Source: Martelella sp. NC20
GTDB lineage: Bacteria; Pseudomonadota; Alphaproteobacteria; Rhizobiales; Rhizobiaceae
Reading direction: 5' to 3'
Assembly (NCBI RefSeq): GCF_013459645.1
Contig: NZ_CP054861.1
Span: 2,902,001 to 2,966,000, forward strand
DNA length: 64,000 bases
Made by a program: the position numbers and the translations under genes. Positions within the stretch are counted from its first letter, which is position 1; the number at the start of each line of letters is the position of its first letter. Positions 45,464 through 55,346 of the stretch are shown here, in pieces. The notes beneath the pieces are model-generated. The model was not told the origin of the DNA and made no database searches. It saw only the letters and a list, made by a program, of their open reading frames with translations.

Positions 45464-46533
45464 AGCGCGATCATGCCCTTGTAGACCGTGCCATCCATGC
45501 CGTCCTTGCGTGCGATGATGCGGCCGAGCCTGAAGCCCTGTTCGCCTTGCCCCGCCAGAGCCTCAAGCACGGCGTCGAGCTGGTCTTCGCGGCAGACGCC
45601 GATCATGCCGACGCCGCAGTTGAAGGTGCGCATCATTTCGGCGGGGGCGACGCCGCCGGCGCGCGCGATCCAGGAGAACACGGCAGGCACGGAAATCGCC
45701 TCAAGATCGATCTCGGCCGACAGTGTGGCCGGCAGAACGCGCGGAATATTCTCGGGAAATCCGCCGCCGGTGATGTGGGCGAGCGCCTTGATCGCGCCGG
45801 TCTCGCGGATCGCCGCCAGAAGCGGCTTCACATAGATGCGGGTCGGCTCGAGCAACGCCTCGCCGAGGCTCTTGCCCGGAGCGAAGGGGGCCGGCGCCTG
45901 CCAGCCGAGGTCGTTCATTTCGGCAACCCGGCGCACCAGCGAAAATCCGTTTGAGTGAACGCCCGAAGAGGCGAGGCCGAAGATCACATCGCCTTCCTCG
46001 AGGCTTTCCGAGGGCAGCAGCGTGCCGCGCTCGGCAGCGCCCACGGCAAAGCCGGCAAGGTCGTAGTCGCCTTTGGCATACATGCCCGGCATTTCCGCGG
46101 TCTCGCCGCCGATCAGCGCGCAGCCGGCCTGGCGGCAGCCCTCGGCGATGCCCTCGACGATCAGCGCGCCTTCATCCGGATCGAGCGCGCCGGTGGCGAA
46201 ATAGTCGAGGAAGAACAGCGGCTCGGCGCCCTGCACCACGAGATCGTTGACGCACATGGCGACGAGGTCGATGCCGACCGTGTCATGCTTGCCGGCTTCG
46301 ATCGCGATCTTCAGCTTGGTGCCGACGCCGTCATTGGCGGCAACCAGCACGGGGTCTGTAAAACCCGCCGCCTTCAGATCGAAAAGTCCGCCGAAACCGC
46401 CGATTTCGCCGTCCGCGCCGGGGCGTCGCGTCGATTTCACCGCAGGCTTGATTTTCTGGACCAGAAGGTTGCCGGCATCGATGTCGACGCCCGCATCGCT
46501 GTAGGTCAGGCCGTTTTTTCGCGTCTCGCTCAT
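45460..46533 (-). CDS. purM: Phosphoribosylformylglycinamidine cyclo-ligase
   Basis: This 357-residue enzyme catalyses ATP-dependent closure of FGAM to AIR, the fifth step of purine synthesis. It has the PurM N-terminal signature [14 protein letters not shown], then [43 protein letters not shown] and [13 protein letters not shown]. The ATG at 46533 is chosen because it gives the conserved N-terminus; the upstream frame extension is not conserved. It is the first gene of purMN. Confidence 0.96.
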   Translation of the reverse strand: MSETRKNGLTYSDAGVDIDAGNLLVQKIKPAVKSTRRPGADGEIGGFGGLFDLKAAGFTDPVLVAANDGVGTKLKIAIEAGKHDTVGIDLVAMCVNDLVVQGAEPLFFLDYFATGALDPDEGALIVEGIAEGCRQAGCALIGGETAEMPGMYAKGDYDLAGFAVGAAERGTLLPSESLEEGDVIFGLASSGVHSNGFSLVRRVAEMNDLGWQAPAPFAPGKSLGEALLEPTRIYVKPLLAAIRETGAIKALAHITGGGFPENIPRVLPATLSAEIDLEAISVPAVFSWIARAGGVAPAEMMRTFNCGVGMIGVCREDQLDAVLEALAGQGEQGFRLGRIIARKDGMDGTVYKGMIAL

Positions 46534-46809
46534 GGGGCGGTCCCTCATGCAAAAGGTAAAGCCGGGCATTGCATGGAGTTTTGCCCGATGCAAGTGTGGA
46601 ACCGGACCATGAGGCCGATATCGACAAATAACGCGCGCGCGAGCGTATCGGATACAGTGGATATCGGGGAGGGGCGCTTGGCGATCAGCTTGTCGCTTGA
46701 CGCTGGCTGCTGTTTGCTCAACAAACGGTATGGGCCGCGGTCTTCCTCAGGAGATCGCGGACCGTGTAGCCAAAATCGTCTGAGCGCGAACCGGAGCGGG
46801 AGTTTTTTC

Positions 46810-47937
46810 ATGGCGGGTCGGATCAGTGCCGCGGGATTGCGCAGGCAGCTCTATTTCTGGCTGCTGTTTGCCGCCTTTGTCGCGCTTTTTCTATATGTTT
46901 TCCGCGGCATATTGCTGCCTTTCGTCGCCGGGATGGCGCTCGCCTATTTCCTCGATCCGATTGCCGATCGGCTTGAAAAGCTCGGCTTCAACAGATTGTG
47001 GGCGACGACCACGATCATGCTGTCCTTCCTGGTGATCGTCATTGTCGTGCTGCTGCTGTTCATCCCGCTCCTGGTGTCGCAGGCCTATGACGTCGCCCAG
47101 CAGTTTCCGAAATACCTGCAACAGCTTGAGCAGTATCTGGAGACGACGGAATTTTCCAAGCTGATCGACTGGGGCAACGACCAGCTCGCATCGCTGAGCG
47201 AGAATGTCGGCAAGATGCTGTCCGGGGGCGCGTCGATCGCCGGCTCGCTGTTCGGCGGCATCTGGAACTCGTCGATGGCCGTGGTCAATCTGGTGTCCTT
47301 CTTCGTGCTGGCGCCGGTCATCGCCTTCTATCTTCTGCTCGACTGGGACCGGATGGTCCAGAAGATCGATCAGTGGATCCCGCGCGGTCAGGTGGACGAT
47401 GTCCGCTACCTTGCCCATGAGATCAATTCGGTGATTTCCGGTTTCGTGCGCGGGCAGGGGTCGCTCTGCCTCATTCTCGCGATCTATTACGCGATCACGC
47501 TCAGCCTTGCGGGGCTCAATTTCGGCGCTCTTATCGGGATTTTCGCCGGCCTTGTCAGCTTCATTCCATATCTCGGCTCGACCTCAGGCCTGATCCTGTC
47601 GATGGGCGTGGCGCTGTTCCAGTTCTGGCCTGATTTCTGGATGATCGCGCTGATCTTCGGGATCTATCTGTTCGGCCAGTTCCTGGAAGGCAATGTGCTG
47701 CAGCCAAAGCTTGTCGGCTCCAGCGTCAGGCTGCATCCGGTCTGGCTGATGTTCGCGTTGTTTGCCTTCGGCGTGCTGTTCGGCTTTGTCGGCCTGCTGG
47801 TCGCGGTGCCGGTTTCCGCAGCCGTCGGCGTGCTGGTGCGGTTTGCGATCGACCGCTATCTCACCAGCGATCTTTACTGGGACGGCATCGAGCACCATGG
47901 CGAAGAGCCATCGCCGGTTGTCGAAGAGGGGAAGTGA
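46810..47937 (+). CDS. AI-2E family transporter (PerM-like)
   Basis: This 375-residue inner-membrane protein has about eight helices and a central soluble stretch (residues 95-150). Family signatures are PFVAGMALAYFLDPIADRLEKLG and GLVSFIPYLGSTSGLIL near the C-terminal helices, with QFLEGNVLQPKLVG. Members export small molecules or ions; the substrate here is unknown. It is divergent from purM, and its TGA overlaps the GTG of hdaA. Confidence 0.9.
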   Translation: MAGRISAAGLRRQLYFWLLFAAFVALFLYVFRGILLPFVAGMALAYFLDPIADRLEKLGFNRLWATTTIMLSFLVIVIVVLLLFIPLLVSQAYDVAQQFPKYLQQLEQYLETTEFSKLIDWGNDQLASLSENVGKMLSGGASIAGSLFGGIWNSSMAVVNLVSFFVLAPVIAFYLLLDWDRMVQKIDQWIPRGQVDDVRYLAHEINSVISGFVRGQGSLCLILAIYYAITLSLAGLNFGALIGIFAGLVSFIPYLGSTSGLILSMGVALFQFWPDFWMIALIFGIYLFGQFLEGNVLQPKLVGSSVRLHPVWLMFALFAFGVLFGFVGLLVAVPVSAAVGVLVRFAIDRYLTSDLYWDGIEHHGEEPSPVVEEGK

Positions 47938-48629
47938 GCCTGACCGTGCTGCGTGACAAAGCCCGTGCGATGCAATTGCCGCTGGAACTCGGCCACGACC
48001 CGGCTGCCGACCGCGACCATCTGCTGATCTCGCCTTCGATCATGCCGGCGATCGACCTGATCGACCGCTGGCCGCACTGGCATGCGCCGGTCACCGTGCT
48101 CGTCGGCCCGCCGGGCTCGGGCAAATCCCATCTTGCAACGATCTGGAAGGGGTTGAGCCAGGCGCGTCCGGTGACGGAGGAATTGCGGGAAGGGCGCGCC
48201 ATCGCGGCCCGGCAGGGGGCGTTCCTGTTCGAGGATGCAGACCGCGAGGCCTTCGACGAGACCGGGCTGTTTCACCTGATCAACACCGTGCGCCAGAATG
48301 GCGGCAGCCTGCTGGTCACCGCCCGTTCGCTGCCGCAGCTCTGGTCAATATCGCTGCCCGACCTGAAATCCCGGCTTGCCGCCGCCACGACGGTGGAAAT
48401 CGGCGCGCCGGACGATGTCCTGCTGCAGCAGGTGATCTTCAAACTGTTTGCCGACCGCCAGATCGAGGTCGACGACCGGCTCGTGGCCTATATCGTCACG
48501 CGGATGGAGCGTTCGCTCGATGCCGCAAGCCAGATCGTGGACGCGATCGACAAGCTGGCGCTGTCGCGCGGCCGCCGCATCACCCGGGCAATCGCTGCGG
48601 ACGTGCTGGCGGAGCGCGAAGCGATCTGA
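47934..48629 (+). CDS. hdaA: DnaA regulatory inactivator HdaA
   Basis: This 231-residue DnaA-like AAA+ protein has Walker A VGPPGSGKSHLA, a degenerate Walker B (FLFEDADR), sensor-1 LVTARS, and the arginine-bearing helix DLKSRLAA. The N-terminal MQLPLELGHD matches the QLxL clamp-binding motif of Hda proteins, which bind the DNA polymerase sliding clamp and stimulate ATP hydrolysis on DnaA to stop re-initiation. The DnaA DNA-binding domain is absent, as in Hda. The GTG start at 47934 overlaps the upstream stop. Confidence 0.9.
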   Translation: MSLTVLRDKARAMQLPLELGHDPAADRDHLLISPSIMPAIDLIDRWPHWHAPVTVLVGPPGSGKSHLATIWKGLSQARPVTEELREGRAIAARQGAFLFEDADREAFDETGLFHLINTVRQNGGSLLVTARSLPQLWSISLPDLKSRLAAATTVEIGAPDDVLLQQVIFKLFADRQIEVDDRLVAYIVTRMERSLDAASQIVDAIDKLALSRGRRITRAIAADVLAEREAI

Positions 48630-48635
48630 AGCCGT

Positions 48636-49679
48636 TCACTCGCCTTCTTCGAACAGCCGGAACTGGGTGAGATCGGCATCCTTCGGGGGCGTGAGGCCGA
48701 GATGCTTCCAGGCCGTTGCCGTCATCACCCGCCCGCGCGGGGTGCGCTGGATGAAGCCCTGCTGGATCATGTAGGGCTCGATGATATCCTCGATCGCGTC
48801 GCGCGGTTCGGAAAGCCCCGCCGCGATCGTCTCGATCCCCACCGGCCCGCCGCCGAAATGCTGGCAGATCATGTTGAGATAGCGCCGGTCGAGCTGGTCG
48901 AGGCCCATATGGTCGACCTCGAGCCGTGTCAGCGCCTCGTCGGCGATCGCGCGGCTGACCCCCGGCGCATCCGCCACTTCGGCGAAATCGCGCACCCGGC
49001 GCAGCAGCCTGCCGGCGATGCGCGGCGTGCCGCGGGCGCGGCGCGCGATCTCGCGGGCACCGTCATCGCTCATGCCGAGCCCCATCAGCCGGGCACCGCG
49101 GCGGATGATCAGTTCCAGCTCCTCGACGGTGTAGAAATTGAGCCGGACGGGAATGCCGAAGCGGTCGCGCAGCGGCGTCGTCAGCAGGCCGAGCCTTGTG
49201 GTGGCCGCAACCAGCGTGAATTTCGACAGGTCGATCTTCACCGAGCGCGCCGCCGGCCCCTCGCCGATGATCAGGTCGAGCTGAAAGTCCTCCATCGCCG
49301 GATAGAGGATTTCCTCGACCGCCGGGTTGAGCCGGTGGATTTCGTCGATGAACAGCACGTCGCGCTCTTCGAGATTGGTCAGAAGCGCCGCCAGATCCCC
49401 GGCCTTGGCGATGACGGGTCCGGAGGTCGAGCGGAAATTGACGCCGAGTTCCTTGGCCATGATTTGGGCGAGCGTGGTCTTGCCGAGGCCGGGCGGGCCG
49501 ACGAACAGAACATGGTCCAGCGCCTCACTGCGCCTCTTGGCGGCCTCGATGAAGACCTTCAGATTGGCGCGCGCCTCCGCCTGGCCGGTGAAATCGTCCA
49601 GCGTCTGCGGCCTCAGCGCCGTATCGAGGTCTTCGCCCCGCTTGTCCGGCGTAATCAGGCGGTCGGCTTCATTGCTCAT
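48636..49679 (-). CDS. ruvB: Holliday junction branch-migration helicase RuvB
   Basis: This 347-residue AAA+ motor has Walker [10 protein letters not shown], Walker [10 protein letters not shown], sensor-1 [10 protein letters not shown] and a C-terminal winged helix ([12 protein letters not shown]). It forms hexamers that drive branch migration with RuvA at Holliday junctions. It is downstream of ruvA with a 142-base gap, and convergent with hdaA with 6 bases between stops. Confidence 0.97.
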   Translation of the reverse strand: MSNEADRLITPDKRGEDLDTALRPQTLDDFTGQAEARANLKVFIEAAKRRSEALDHVLFVGPPGLGKTTLAQIMAKELGVNFRSTSGPVIAKAGDLAALLTNLEERDVLFIDEIHRLNPAVEEILYPAMEDFQLDLIIGEGPAARSVKIDLSKFTLVAATTRLGLLTTPLRDRFGIPVRLNFYTVEELELIIRRGARLMGLGMSDDGAREIARRARGTPRIAGRLLRRVRDFAEVADAPGVSRAIADEALTRLEVDHMGLDQLDRRYLNMICQHFGGGPVGIETIAAGLSEPRDAIEDIIEPYMIQQGFIQRTPRGRVMTATAWKHLGLTPPKDADLTQFRLFEEGE

Positions 49680-49821
49680 TATTCAAGTTCTTTTCCATAT
49701 TTGCGCACGTCCAGCAAAGGCGGCTACCGATTTTGCGTCCGAACGCGCGTCACAACAGATTGTCGGAGTGCTGCTTGAACGCGGACACACCGGGAACAGG
49801 TCGGAGCATAAACGTGCAGCA

Positions 49822-50442
49822 CTAGGACGACAATTCCCTCAGGCCCAGCCGGATCAACGTTGCGCTCGCCGCATCCTCGCCGGCCTGTTTCAGCGCGGCG
49901 GAGACGGCGCCTGCGGCCTGGTCGCGGGAATAGCCGAGATTGGTGAGCGCGGAAATCGCATCGGAAACGGTGCCTGGTGCAGCCCCGTCGCCGACCTCCC
50001 TGCGGAAGGAAATGGCCTCGCCGTCTCCGAGCGAAAGCCCGGCGGGCACCTTGTTCTTGAGTTCCGTGACGATCCGGGTCGCGACCTTCGGCCCGACGCC
50101 CGGCGCGCGCGATACGGCGGTCTTGTCGCCGAGCGCGATCGCATTGGAAATCTCGCCGGCCGACAGCGTCGTGAGGATCGCCAGCGCCACCCGCGCGCCG
50201 ACGCCCTGGACGCTCTGCAGAAGATTGAACCAGCCGCGTTCCTCCGCGCTCATGAAGCCGTAGAGGCGCAACTGGTCCTCGCGCACGAAGGTCTCGATGA
50301 ACAGCACCACGGCCTCGCCGACGGAACCGATGCGCGACAGCGTGCGCGCCGAGCAGTAAGCGACGTAGCAGACGCCGTGAACATCGACCACCACGTGGTC
50401 GTCGCCGATCTCGTCGATCACGCCCTTGAGCTTGCCGATCAT
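49822..50442 (-). CDS. ruvA: Holliday junction DNA-binding protein RuvA
   Basis: This 206-residue protein starts with [12 protein letters not shown] and has the OB fold, helix-hairpin-helix motifs ([17 protein letters not shown] and [19 protein letters not shown]) and a C-terminal three-helix domain that contacts RuvB. The tetramer holds the four-way junction open. It lies between ruvC and ruvB on the same strand. Confidence 0.96.
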   Translation of the reverse strand: MIGKLKGVIDEIGDDHVVVDVHGVCYVAYCSARTLSRIGSVGEAVVLFIETFVREDQLRLYGFMSAEERGWFNLLQSVQGVGARVALAILTTLSAGEISNAIALGDKTAVSRAPGVGPKVATRIVTELKNKVPAGLSLGDGEAISFRREVGDGAAPGTVSDAISALTNLGYSRDQAAGAVSAALKQAGEDAASATLIRLGLRELSS

Positions 50443-50540
50443 GCCCGTTGTTCCTTCCGACGTGACATGTTCACGTGTCTGCCTCTTGTTCTCGCAGCGT
50501 GTGCTGCGTACCGTTCACTCACCGCATAGCCCCCAAACCT

Positions 50541-50576
50541 TCTCGCCCCGGAGGGGAGAGATGTCGCGACAGCGAC
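50541..50576. repeat. REP-like palindromic repeat between ruvC and ruvA
   Basis: Two adjacent dyads, CTCGCCCCGGAGGGGAG and GTCGC-GACA-GCGAC, lie in the 243-base ruvC-ruvA gap. The sequence resembles short palindromic intergenic elements common in rhizobial genomes. It could also form RNA hairpins that separate ruvC and ruvA expression. Confidence 0.55.
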
Positions 50577-50685
50577 AGTGAGGGGGGAGTCCATCCCCGC
50601 GAACGCCCTCACGTTTGGCAATGCTGCCCACTGCCCCTTTCGGGGCATCTCTCACGCTTGCCGGGCCTTTTGCCGCTATGCCAAC

Positions 50686-51204
50686 TCACCCGATCGCCGC
50701 CATGGCCGCCTTCATCATCCGGTTGCCGCCGCGATTATGGGCATGGCAGATGGCGATGGCCAATGCGTCCGCAGCGTCGCTGCCCTTGAACTGGACCCGC
50801 GGCATCAGCACTTTCAGCATCATGTGGATCTGCTGCTTGTCGCCATGGCCGACGCCGATCACCGCCTTCTTCACGGCGTTCGGCGCGTATTCGGCCACCT
50901 TGAGCCCGGCCAGCGAAGGCACCAGCAAGGCGATGCCGCGGGCCTGACCGAGCTTCAGCGTCGCCACCGCGTCCTTGTTGACAAAGGTCTGTTCCACCGC
51001 CGCCTCGTCCGGGCGAAAGCTGTGCACCACTTCGGAAAGTCCGTCATGGAGCTGGCGCAGGCGCGAAGCGAGCTCCATATCGCCATCCGAAGTGACCGTG
51101 CCTGAATCGATGAATTTAAGGGAGTTTCCCAATGTTTCGATAACGCCCCAGCCGGTGCGCCGCAGCCCGGGATCAATGCCTATGATGCGAATCGTCTTTT
51201 CCAT
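50686..51204 (-). CDS. ruvC: Crossover junction endodeoxyribonuclease RuvC
   Basis: This 172-residue RNase H-fold nuclease has the first catalytic Asp in [13 protein letters not shown], Glu in EQTFVNKD (AAVEQTFVN), and the C-terminal Asp cluster in [16 protein letters not shown]. It resolves Holliday junctions moved by RuvAB. It is the first of ruvC-ruvA-ruvB on this strand, with short non-coding gaps rather than overlaps. Confidence 0.96.
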   Translation of the reverse strand: MEKTIRIIGIDPGLRRTGWGVIETLGNSLKFIDSGTVTSDGDMELASRLRQLHDGLSEVVHSFRPDEAAVEQTFVNKDAVATLKLGQARGIALLVPSLAGLKVAEYAPNAVKKAVIGVGHGDKQQIHMMLKVLMPRVQFKGSDAADALAIAICHAHNRGGNRMMKAAMAAIG

Positions 51205-51254
51205 GGTTTCACCCTATCGCTCTTGCCCCAAGGCTTCCATAGAAAAGTGAACAA

Positions 51255-51292
51255 AACAAAAACATACGGAGGGTCGGCTGGCCCCCCGCATG
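51255..51292 (-). terminator. Terminator after aldo/keto reductase gene
   Basis: Read on the minus strand, a hairpin of about 11 pairs with a few G-T pairs (CATGCGG... with ...CCGTATG, 51263-51292) is followed by TTTTTGTTTT. It separates the aldo/keto reductase from ruvC. Confidence 0.75.
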
Positions 51293-51319
51293 TTTTACAT
51301 TGGCCGATTTGAGGTGCGA

Positions 51320-52201
51320 TCAGGCCGCGATCGCGTCGAGCCGCTTCAGGTGATCCTTACTGAGTGTCAGTTCGGCGGCAGCGATGTTATCGCGCAGATG
51401 CGCGCGCGACGAGGTGCCGGGGATCACGAGAATGTTCGGGCTGCGCTGCAACAGCCAGGCAAGCGACACCTTCTGGATCGAGGTGTCGAGTTCGGCGGCG
51501 ACCGCGTCGAGCATCGCCGCCTGATAGGGCAGGAAACCGCCCAGCGGGAAATAAGGTACGTAGGCGACACCCTGTTCGGCAAGGCTATCGATCATCGCGT
51601 CATCATCGCGGTGGATGAGGTTGTAGTGGTTCTGCACGCACACGACCGGGGCGATGTCCTGCGCGATCCTGATCTGGCTTTCCGTCACGGTCGAAATGCC
51701 GATATGGTCGATCAGACCTTCGTCCTGCATTTTCCGCATTGCCTCCATCGGGGTGGCGATCTCGCTGTCCGCGCTGAAACCGCTGACGCTGCCCATGCGC
51801 AGGTTGACGATCGCGATCCGGTCCAGCTTCAGCCGCTGCAGATTGTCCTCGACCGAGCGGCGGAGGAAATCCGGGCTATGGTCCATGTTCCAGCCGCCCG
51901 CGTCATCGCGCCAGCCACCGATCTTGGTAACCAGCGTGAGATTGTCGGGGTAGGGGGTAAGCGTTTCGGCAATCAGCCGGTTGGTCACATGGGGTCCGTA
52001 GAAATCGGAGGTGTCGATATGATCGATGCCGAGCGAAAGCGCCTCGCGCAGCACCGCGCGGCATTCCTCCGGGTCCTTCGGCTCGCCGAAAACATGAGGC
52101 CCCGCAAGCTGCATGGCGCCGAAGCCCATGCGATTTACGGAAATTACCGTTCCGGGAAAGGTGAAACGGCCGGCGGCCGATGCGGGTGATGAGGTGGTCA
52201 T
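51320..52201 (-). CDS. Aldo/keto reductase
   Basis: This 293-residue NADPH-dependent reductase of the (beta/alpha)8 AKR fold has HIDTSDFYGPHVTNRLI (catalytic Asp and Tyr), VTKIGG (catalytic Lys) and a C-terminal cofactor loop VIPGTSSRAHLRDN. The ATG at 52201 (MTTSSPASAAGRF) is chosen; the frame upstream lies over the divergent LysR gene and is not coding. The LysR neighbour probably controls it. Substrate unknown. Confidence 0.9.
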   Translation of the reverse strand: MTTSSPASAAGRFTFPGTVISVNRMGFGAMQLAGPHVFGEPKDPEECRAVLREALSLGIDHIDTSDFYGPHVTNRLIAETLTPYPDNLTLVTKIGGWRDDAGGWNMDHSPDFLRRSVEDNLQRLKLDRIAIVNLRMGSVSGFSADSEIATPMEAMRKMQDEGLIDHIGISTVTESQIRIAQDIAPVVCVQNHYNLIHRDDDAMIDSLAEQGVAYVPYFPLGGFLPYQAAMLDAVAAELDTSIQKVSLAWLLQRSPNILVIPGTSSRAHLRDNIAAAELTLSKDHLKRLDAIAA

Positions 52202-52288
52202 GGACGTGCTCCTTGTGCATTCATGGAGCGGATATAGGCAACAGGGGGTCGCTTGAAAATCCGGACAAACGCGAATACGGTGATCGGC

Positions 52289-53215
52289 ATGGCGAACAAT
52301 AGAATGCTTCCCTCCTTCGATGATCTGCTGACCTTTCTGGTGATCGCCCGCACCGGCGGGTTTCGCGCCGCGGCCAAGCGTCTTGGCAATTCGCCCTCGA
52401 CGGTGAGCGAGACGATCACCCGGCTCGAAGCCGAGCTTGGCGTACCGCTGATCATCCGCACCACCCGCAGCGTCCACTTGACGGAGGCCGGAAGGGCGCT
52501 CGCCGAACGGCTGGAGCCGGTGGTTGCCGAGACCCGCTCCGCGATCGCTGATGCCACCAGCAGCGAAGGCGCCGTGCGCGGTCGGTTGAAGATCCAGGTG
52601 CCGGGCGCGGTGATGGAGGATATTCTTCCGCCGATCATCGACGGCTTTGCGAGGGCCAATCCGGAGGTTCGGCTGGAAATCCTCGTCGACGACCGCTTCA
52701 CCGACATGATCGCCACCGGCTGCGACGCCGGCATCCGCTACGGCGAACATCTGGCACAGGACATGATCGCGACACCGATCGGCCCGGCCCGGCAGAGCTC
52801 GGCGCTCGCCGCCGCGCCGGACTATCTCGCTCGCCGCGGCAAACCGCTGCATCCGCGCGATGTGCTTTCGCATGATTGCATCCGCCTGCGGTTCGCTTCG
52901 GGCGCGCTGACGGAGTGGGAGTTCGAGAAGGATGGCGAAAACCTGCAACTCGATCCGGCCGCGCGGCTGATCATCGCCACCACCGGCTGGCGCGCCGCCT
53001 TCCGGCTTGCGATTGCCGGCCACGGGCTGATCTACAGTTTCCGCAACTGGCTGGAGCCGCATTTCGAAACCGGCGAACTGGTGCCGGTTCTCGAAGACTG
53101 GTGCCCGGACTTTGAGGGCCCGTTTCTCTATTATTCCAGCCGCCTGACCCCACGCCCGCTGCGCGCCTTCATCGATTTCGTGGCCGCGCAGAGACGGCAG
53201 GCCGCAGAGGGTTGA
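52289..53215 (+). CDS. LysR-family transcriptional regulator
   Basis: This protein of about 308 residues has an N-terminal helix-turn-helix (TGGFRAAAKRLGNSPSTVSETITRLEAELG) and a periplasmic-binding-like effector domain (GRLKIQVPGAV, VLSHDCIRLRF). The ATG at 52289 (MANN) or 52304 may be the start; upstream frame to 52253 begins with TTG. It is divergent from the aldo/keto reductase gene, with the usual LysR layout of a shared control region. Confidence 0.9.
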   Translation: MANNRMLPSFDDLLTFLVIARTGGFRAAAKRLGNSPSTVSETITRLEAELGVPLIIRTTRSVHLTEAGRALAERLEPVVAETRSAIADATSSEGAVRGRLKIQVPGAVMEDILPPIIDGFARANPEVRLEILVDDRFTDMIATGCDAGIRYGEHLAQDMIATPIGPARQSSALAAAPDYLARRGKPLHPRDVLSHDCIRLRFASGALTEWEFEKDGENLQLDPAARLIIATTGWRAAFRLAIAGHGLIYSFRNWLEPHFETGELVPVLEDWCPDFEGPFLYYSSRLTPRPLRAFIDFVAAQRRQAAEG

Positions 53216-53297
53216 TAATGGCTCTAACGGGTTTTGATTCCGGATGAATTACGGGCTTGTTAAGTATAAGTGGCTATAACTGTGAACGGAGCAGAAA

Positions 53298-53531
53298 TTG
53301 ATCCAGATCATTCTTTTTATTGCTGGTGCTTTGACAGTGGCAGCGGGGGGTATTGAGTACCTGTCGGCCTATCAGGATATTGCGGCGGCTTCGGACGCGT
53401 TCGGCGTGGTCCTTCGGCCTCAGGCAACGACGGGTGCCGTTCTGTGGGTGGGTGGATTCTGTATGATTGGCCTGTCCGCTCTTATTGGTCTGGCACGGAC
53501 CGTGATCAAGTCAATTGAAGCGCGCGCGTAA
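53298..53531 (+). CDS. Small two-helix membrane protein
   Basis: The 77-residue protein begins at a TTG with GGAG 8 bases upstream. It has two hydrophobic helices (residues 3-22 and 45-66) separated by a polar segment, and ends in a basic tail. No family was recognised. Codon use is less GC-biased than neighbours. It is transcribed alone, about 80 bases after the LysR gene. Confidence 0.55.
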   Translation: MIQIILFIAGALTVAAGGIEYLSAYQDIAAASDAFGVVLRPQATTGAVLWVGGFCMIGLSALIGLARTVIKSIEARA

Positions 53532-53569
53532 GACGAGGCACCAAAGCTGGGCAAATATCGATGATCAAC

Positions 53570-54085
53570 TCATGGTTGGTCGTCGCCAAAGCAATAGGAT
53601 ATCGCTTTGGTCGCTGCGCGCGTCGAGCCGCGAAGCGGATAGCTTACCGGGTCGCCATCGGCCAGCTTCACATAGATTTTGCTCTGACCGTCGCGCATCT
53701 CTTCCAGAAGGCGCAGTGCGGGTTCGTCTTCGAGAGGAAAATCAATAGCCACCGTATTTTCGCCGATCACAGATGCACGCGCGAAGCCCAGATGGGATTC
53801 GAACTTGTCGATGATGATGCCGAATGAAAGCGGCCTGTCTGTTATGCCGTCAGTTCCGATCGAATAACTGATGCCCAACCTGAAAATGATGGCATTGCTG
53901 CCTTCCTCGCAAAGAACAAGAAGGGCGCCGGAGGCATCCTCGAAATAGGACATCGCTAGGCTGCCCTTGTTGTCGAACGGGTCCTCGTCGATTTCGACCG
54001 TCCATTCCTGGTAGCCAGCGAAAGCGCAAGGCGTTGCAGCAATCAATCCGGCGGTCGTCATGGCTAAAAAAGCGGATTTTAGCAT
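53570..54085 (-). CDS. Secreted protein of unknown function
   Basis: This 171-residue protein has a signal peptide (MLKSAFLAMTTAGLIAATPCAFA) and a beta-rich mature part with two Cys (LLVLCEEGSN and ISYCFGDD) that may pair. The WTVEIDEDPFDNKGS opening and alternating strands resemble periplasmic invasion-associated-locus-type small proteins, without a firm match. The ATG at 54085 follows GGGGGA. It is convergent with the small membrane protein gene. Confidence 0.7.
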   Translation of the reverse strand: MLKSAFLAMTTAGLIAATPCAFAGYQEWTVEIDEDPFDNKGSLAMSYFEDASGALLVLCEEGSNAIIFRLGISYSIGTDGITDRPLSFGIIIDKFESHLGFARASVIGENTVAIDFPLEDEPALRLLEEMRDGQSKIYVKLADGDPVSYPLRGSTRAATKAISYCFGDDQP

Positions 54086-54244
54086 GTGTTCCCCCGAAAC
54101 GATTGCCGACGGCAAAGGTTAACCCGACGGTAGGGGCGGCGCAACCTCAATCATTATCTCGCGACAGCAACACGCGGGCTTTGCAAATCCTCCGCGTCGT
54201 TCCTAATTATGTGTCAAAGACACACATTCCGGAACAGGATTTCC

Positions 54245-55249
54245 ATGACCGAATTTTCCATTCTCGACCTTTGCCCGGTTGTCGAAGGCGGCACCGTTTC
54301 CGAAGCGCTCGATGCCACGCGGCAGATGGCGCGGGCGGCGGAGGCGGCGGGCTATACCCGCTTCTGGCTTGCCGAACATCACGGCATGGCCGGCATCGCA
54401 AGTGCGGCGACCTCGCTGGTGATCTCGGAGGCCGCCCGGGCGACCAGCACCATCCGCGTCGGCTCCGGCGGCATCATGCTCCCCAATCATTCGCCGCTGG
54501 TGATCGCCGAACAGTTCGGCACGCTGGAGGCGCTTTATCCGGGCCGCATCGATCTCGGTCTCGGCCGGGCGCCCGGAACCGACATGAACACGGCGCGCGC
54601 TCTGCGCCGCAACCTCGATGCCGGCGCCCAGACCTTCCCGAACGATATCGTCGAGCTGCAGCAGCTGATGGACGATCCGGCCGAGGGCCAGCGGCTTCTC
54701 GCCAATCCGGGGGCAGGGGCCAAGGTGCCGGTCTATATTCTCGGCTCCTCCACCTACAGCGCGCATCTGGCCGCCATGCTCGGCCTGCCGTATGCCTTCG
54801 CGTCGCATTTCGCGCCCGACATGCTGTTCGAGGCGCTTCACATCTACCGGACCAATTTCAAGCCCTCGGCGCAACTCGACAAGCCCTATGTGATCGTCGG
54901 CGTGATGGGCGCGATGGCGGATCGCGATGACGAGGCCGATTATCTGTTCACATCCGCGCTGCAAAGCTTCGTGGCGCTGCGCCGCAACGCCCGCGGCAAG
55001 ACGCCCCGCCCGGTCGACAGCATGGACGGCATCTGGACCGAGATGGAAAAGATGTCGATCGAGCACACCTTCCAGTTCGCCGTCGTTGGCGGGCCGGAAA
55101 AGGCGAAGGCGAAAATGGAAACATTCATCGCCGATACAAAGGCCGACGAGGTGATCATTTCGCTGCCGATCCATTCGGTGGAGGCGCGGTTGAAATCGGT
55201 CGCGATGTTCGGCGAGATGCGGCGCGAGCTGGCCAGACCGCCAGCATGA
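54245..55249 (+). CDS. Luciferase-like flavin monooxygenase family protein
   Basis: This 334-residue TIM-barrel protein of the LLM class has [19 protein letters not shown] at the N-terminus, the [10 protein letters not shown] motif, [16 protein letters not shown], and [13 protein letters not shown]. This is the luxA-like subgroup of FMN-dependent, typically uncharacterised oxidoreductases (MsnO8/YhbW type). The ATG at 54245 gives the usual family start. A partner flavin reductase is not in the window. Confidence 0.9.
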   Translation: MTEFSILDLCPVVEGGTVSEALDATRQMARAAEAAGYTRFWLAEHHGMAGIASAATSLVISEAARATSTIRVGSGGIMLPNHSPLVIAEQFGTLEALYPGRIDLGLGRAPGTDMNTARALRRNLDAGAQTFPNDIVELQQLMDDPAEGQRLLANPGAGAKVPVYILGSSTYSAHLAAMLGLPYAFASHFAPDMLFEALHIYRTNFKPSAQLDKPYVIVGVMGAMADRDDEADYLFTSALQSFVALRRNARGKTPRPVDSMDGIWTEMEKMSIEHTFQFAVVGGPEKAKAKMETFIADTKADEVIISLPIHSVEARLKSVAMFGEMRRELARPPA

Positions 55250-55346
55250 CGACGCTGCAGCCGCCTTCGATGAAAGGCGGTTGCAGTTCCCGGCTCGGTC
55301 GAAGCCTGTGCGGGACAATGTTTCCAACGGTTTCGCCGGCGACCAA

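Noticed and set aside
45955-46809. Plus-strand upstream extension of the PerM-like transporter frame through purM
   Set aside because: It is antisense to purM and lacks the family N-terminus; the ATG at 46810 gives the expected membrane protein.
51320-53062. A 580-codon frame that extends the aldo/keto reductase upstream
   Set aside because: The extra 290 residues lie exactly antisense to the LysR gene; the proper start MTTSSP at 52201 gives a normal-length reductase.
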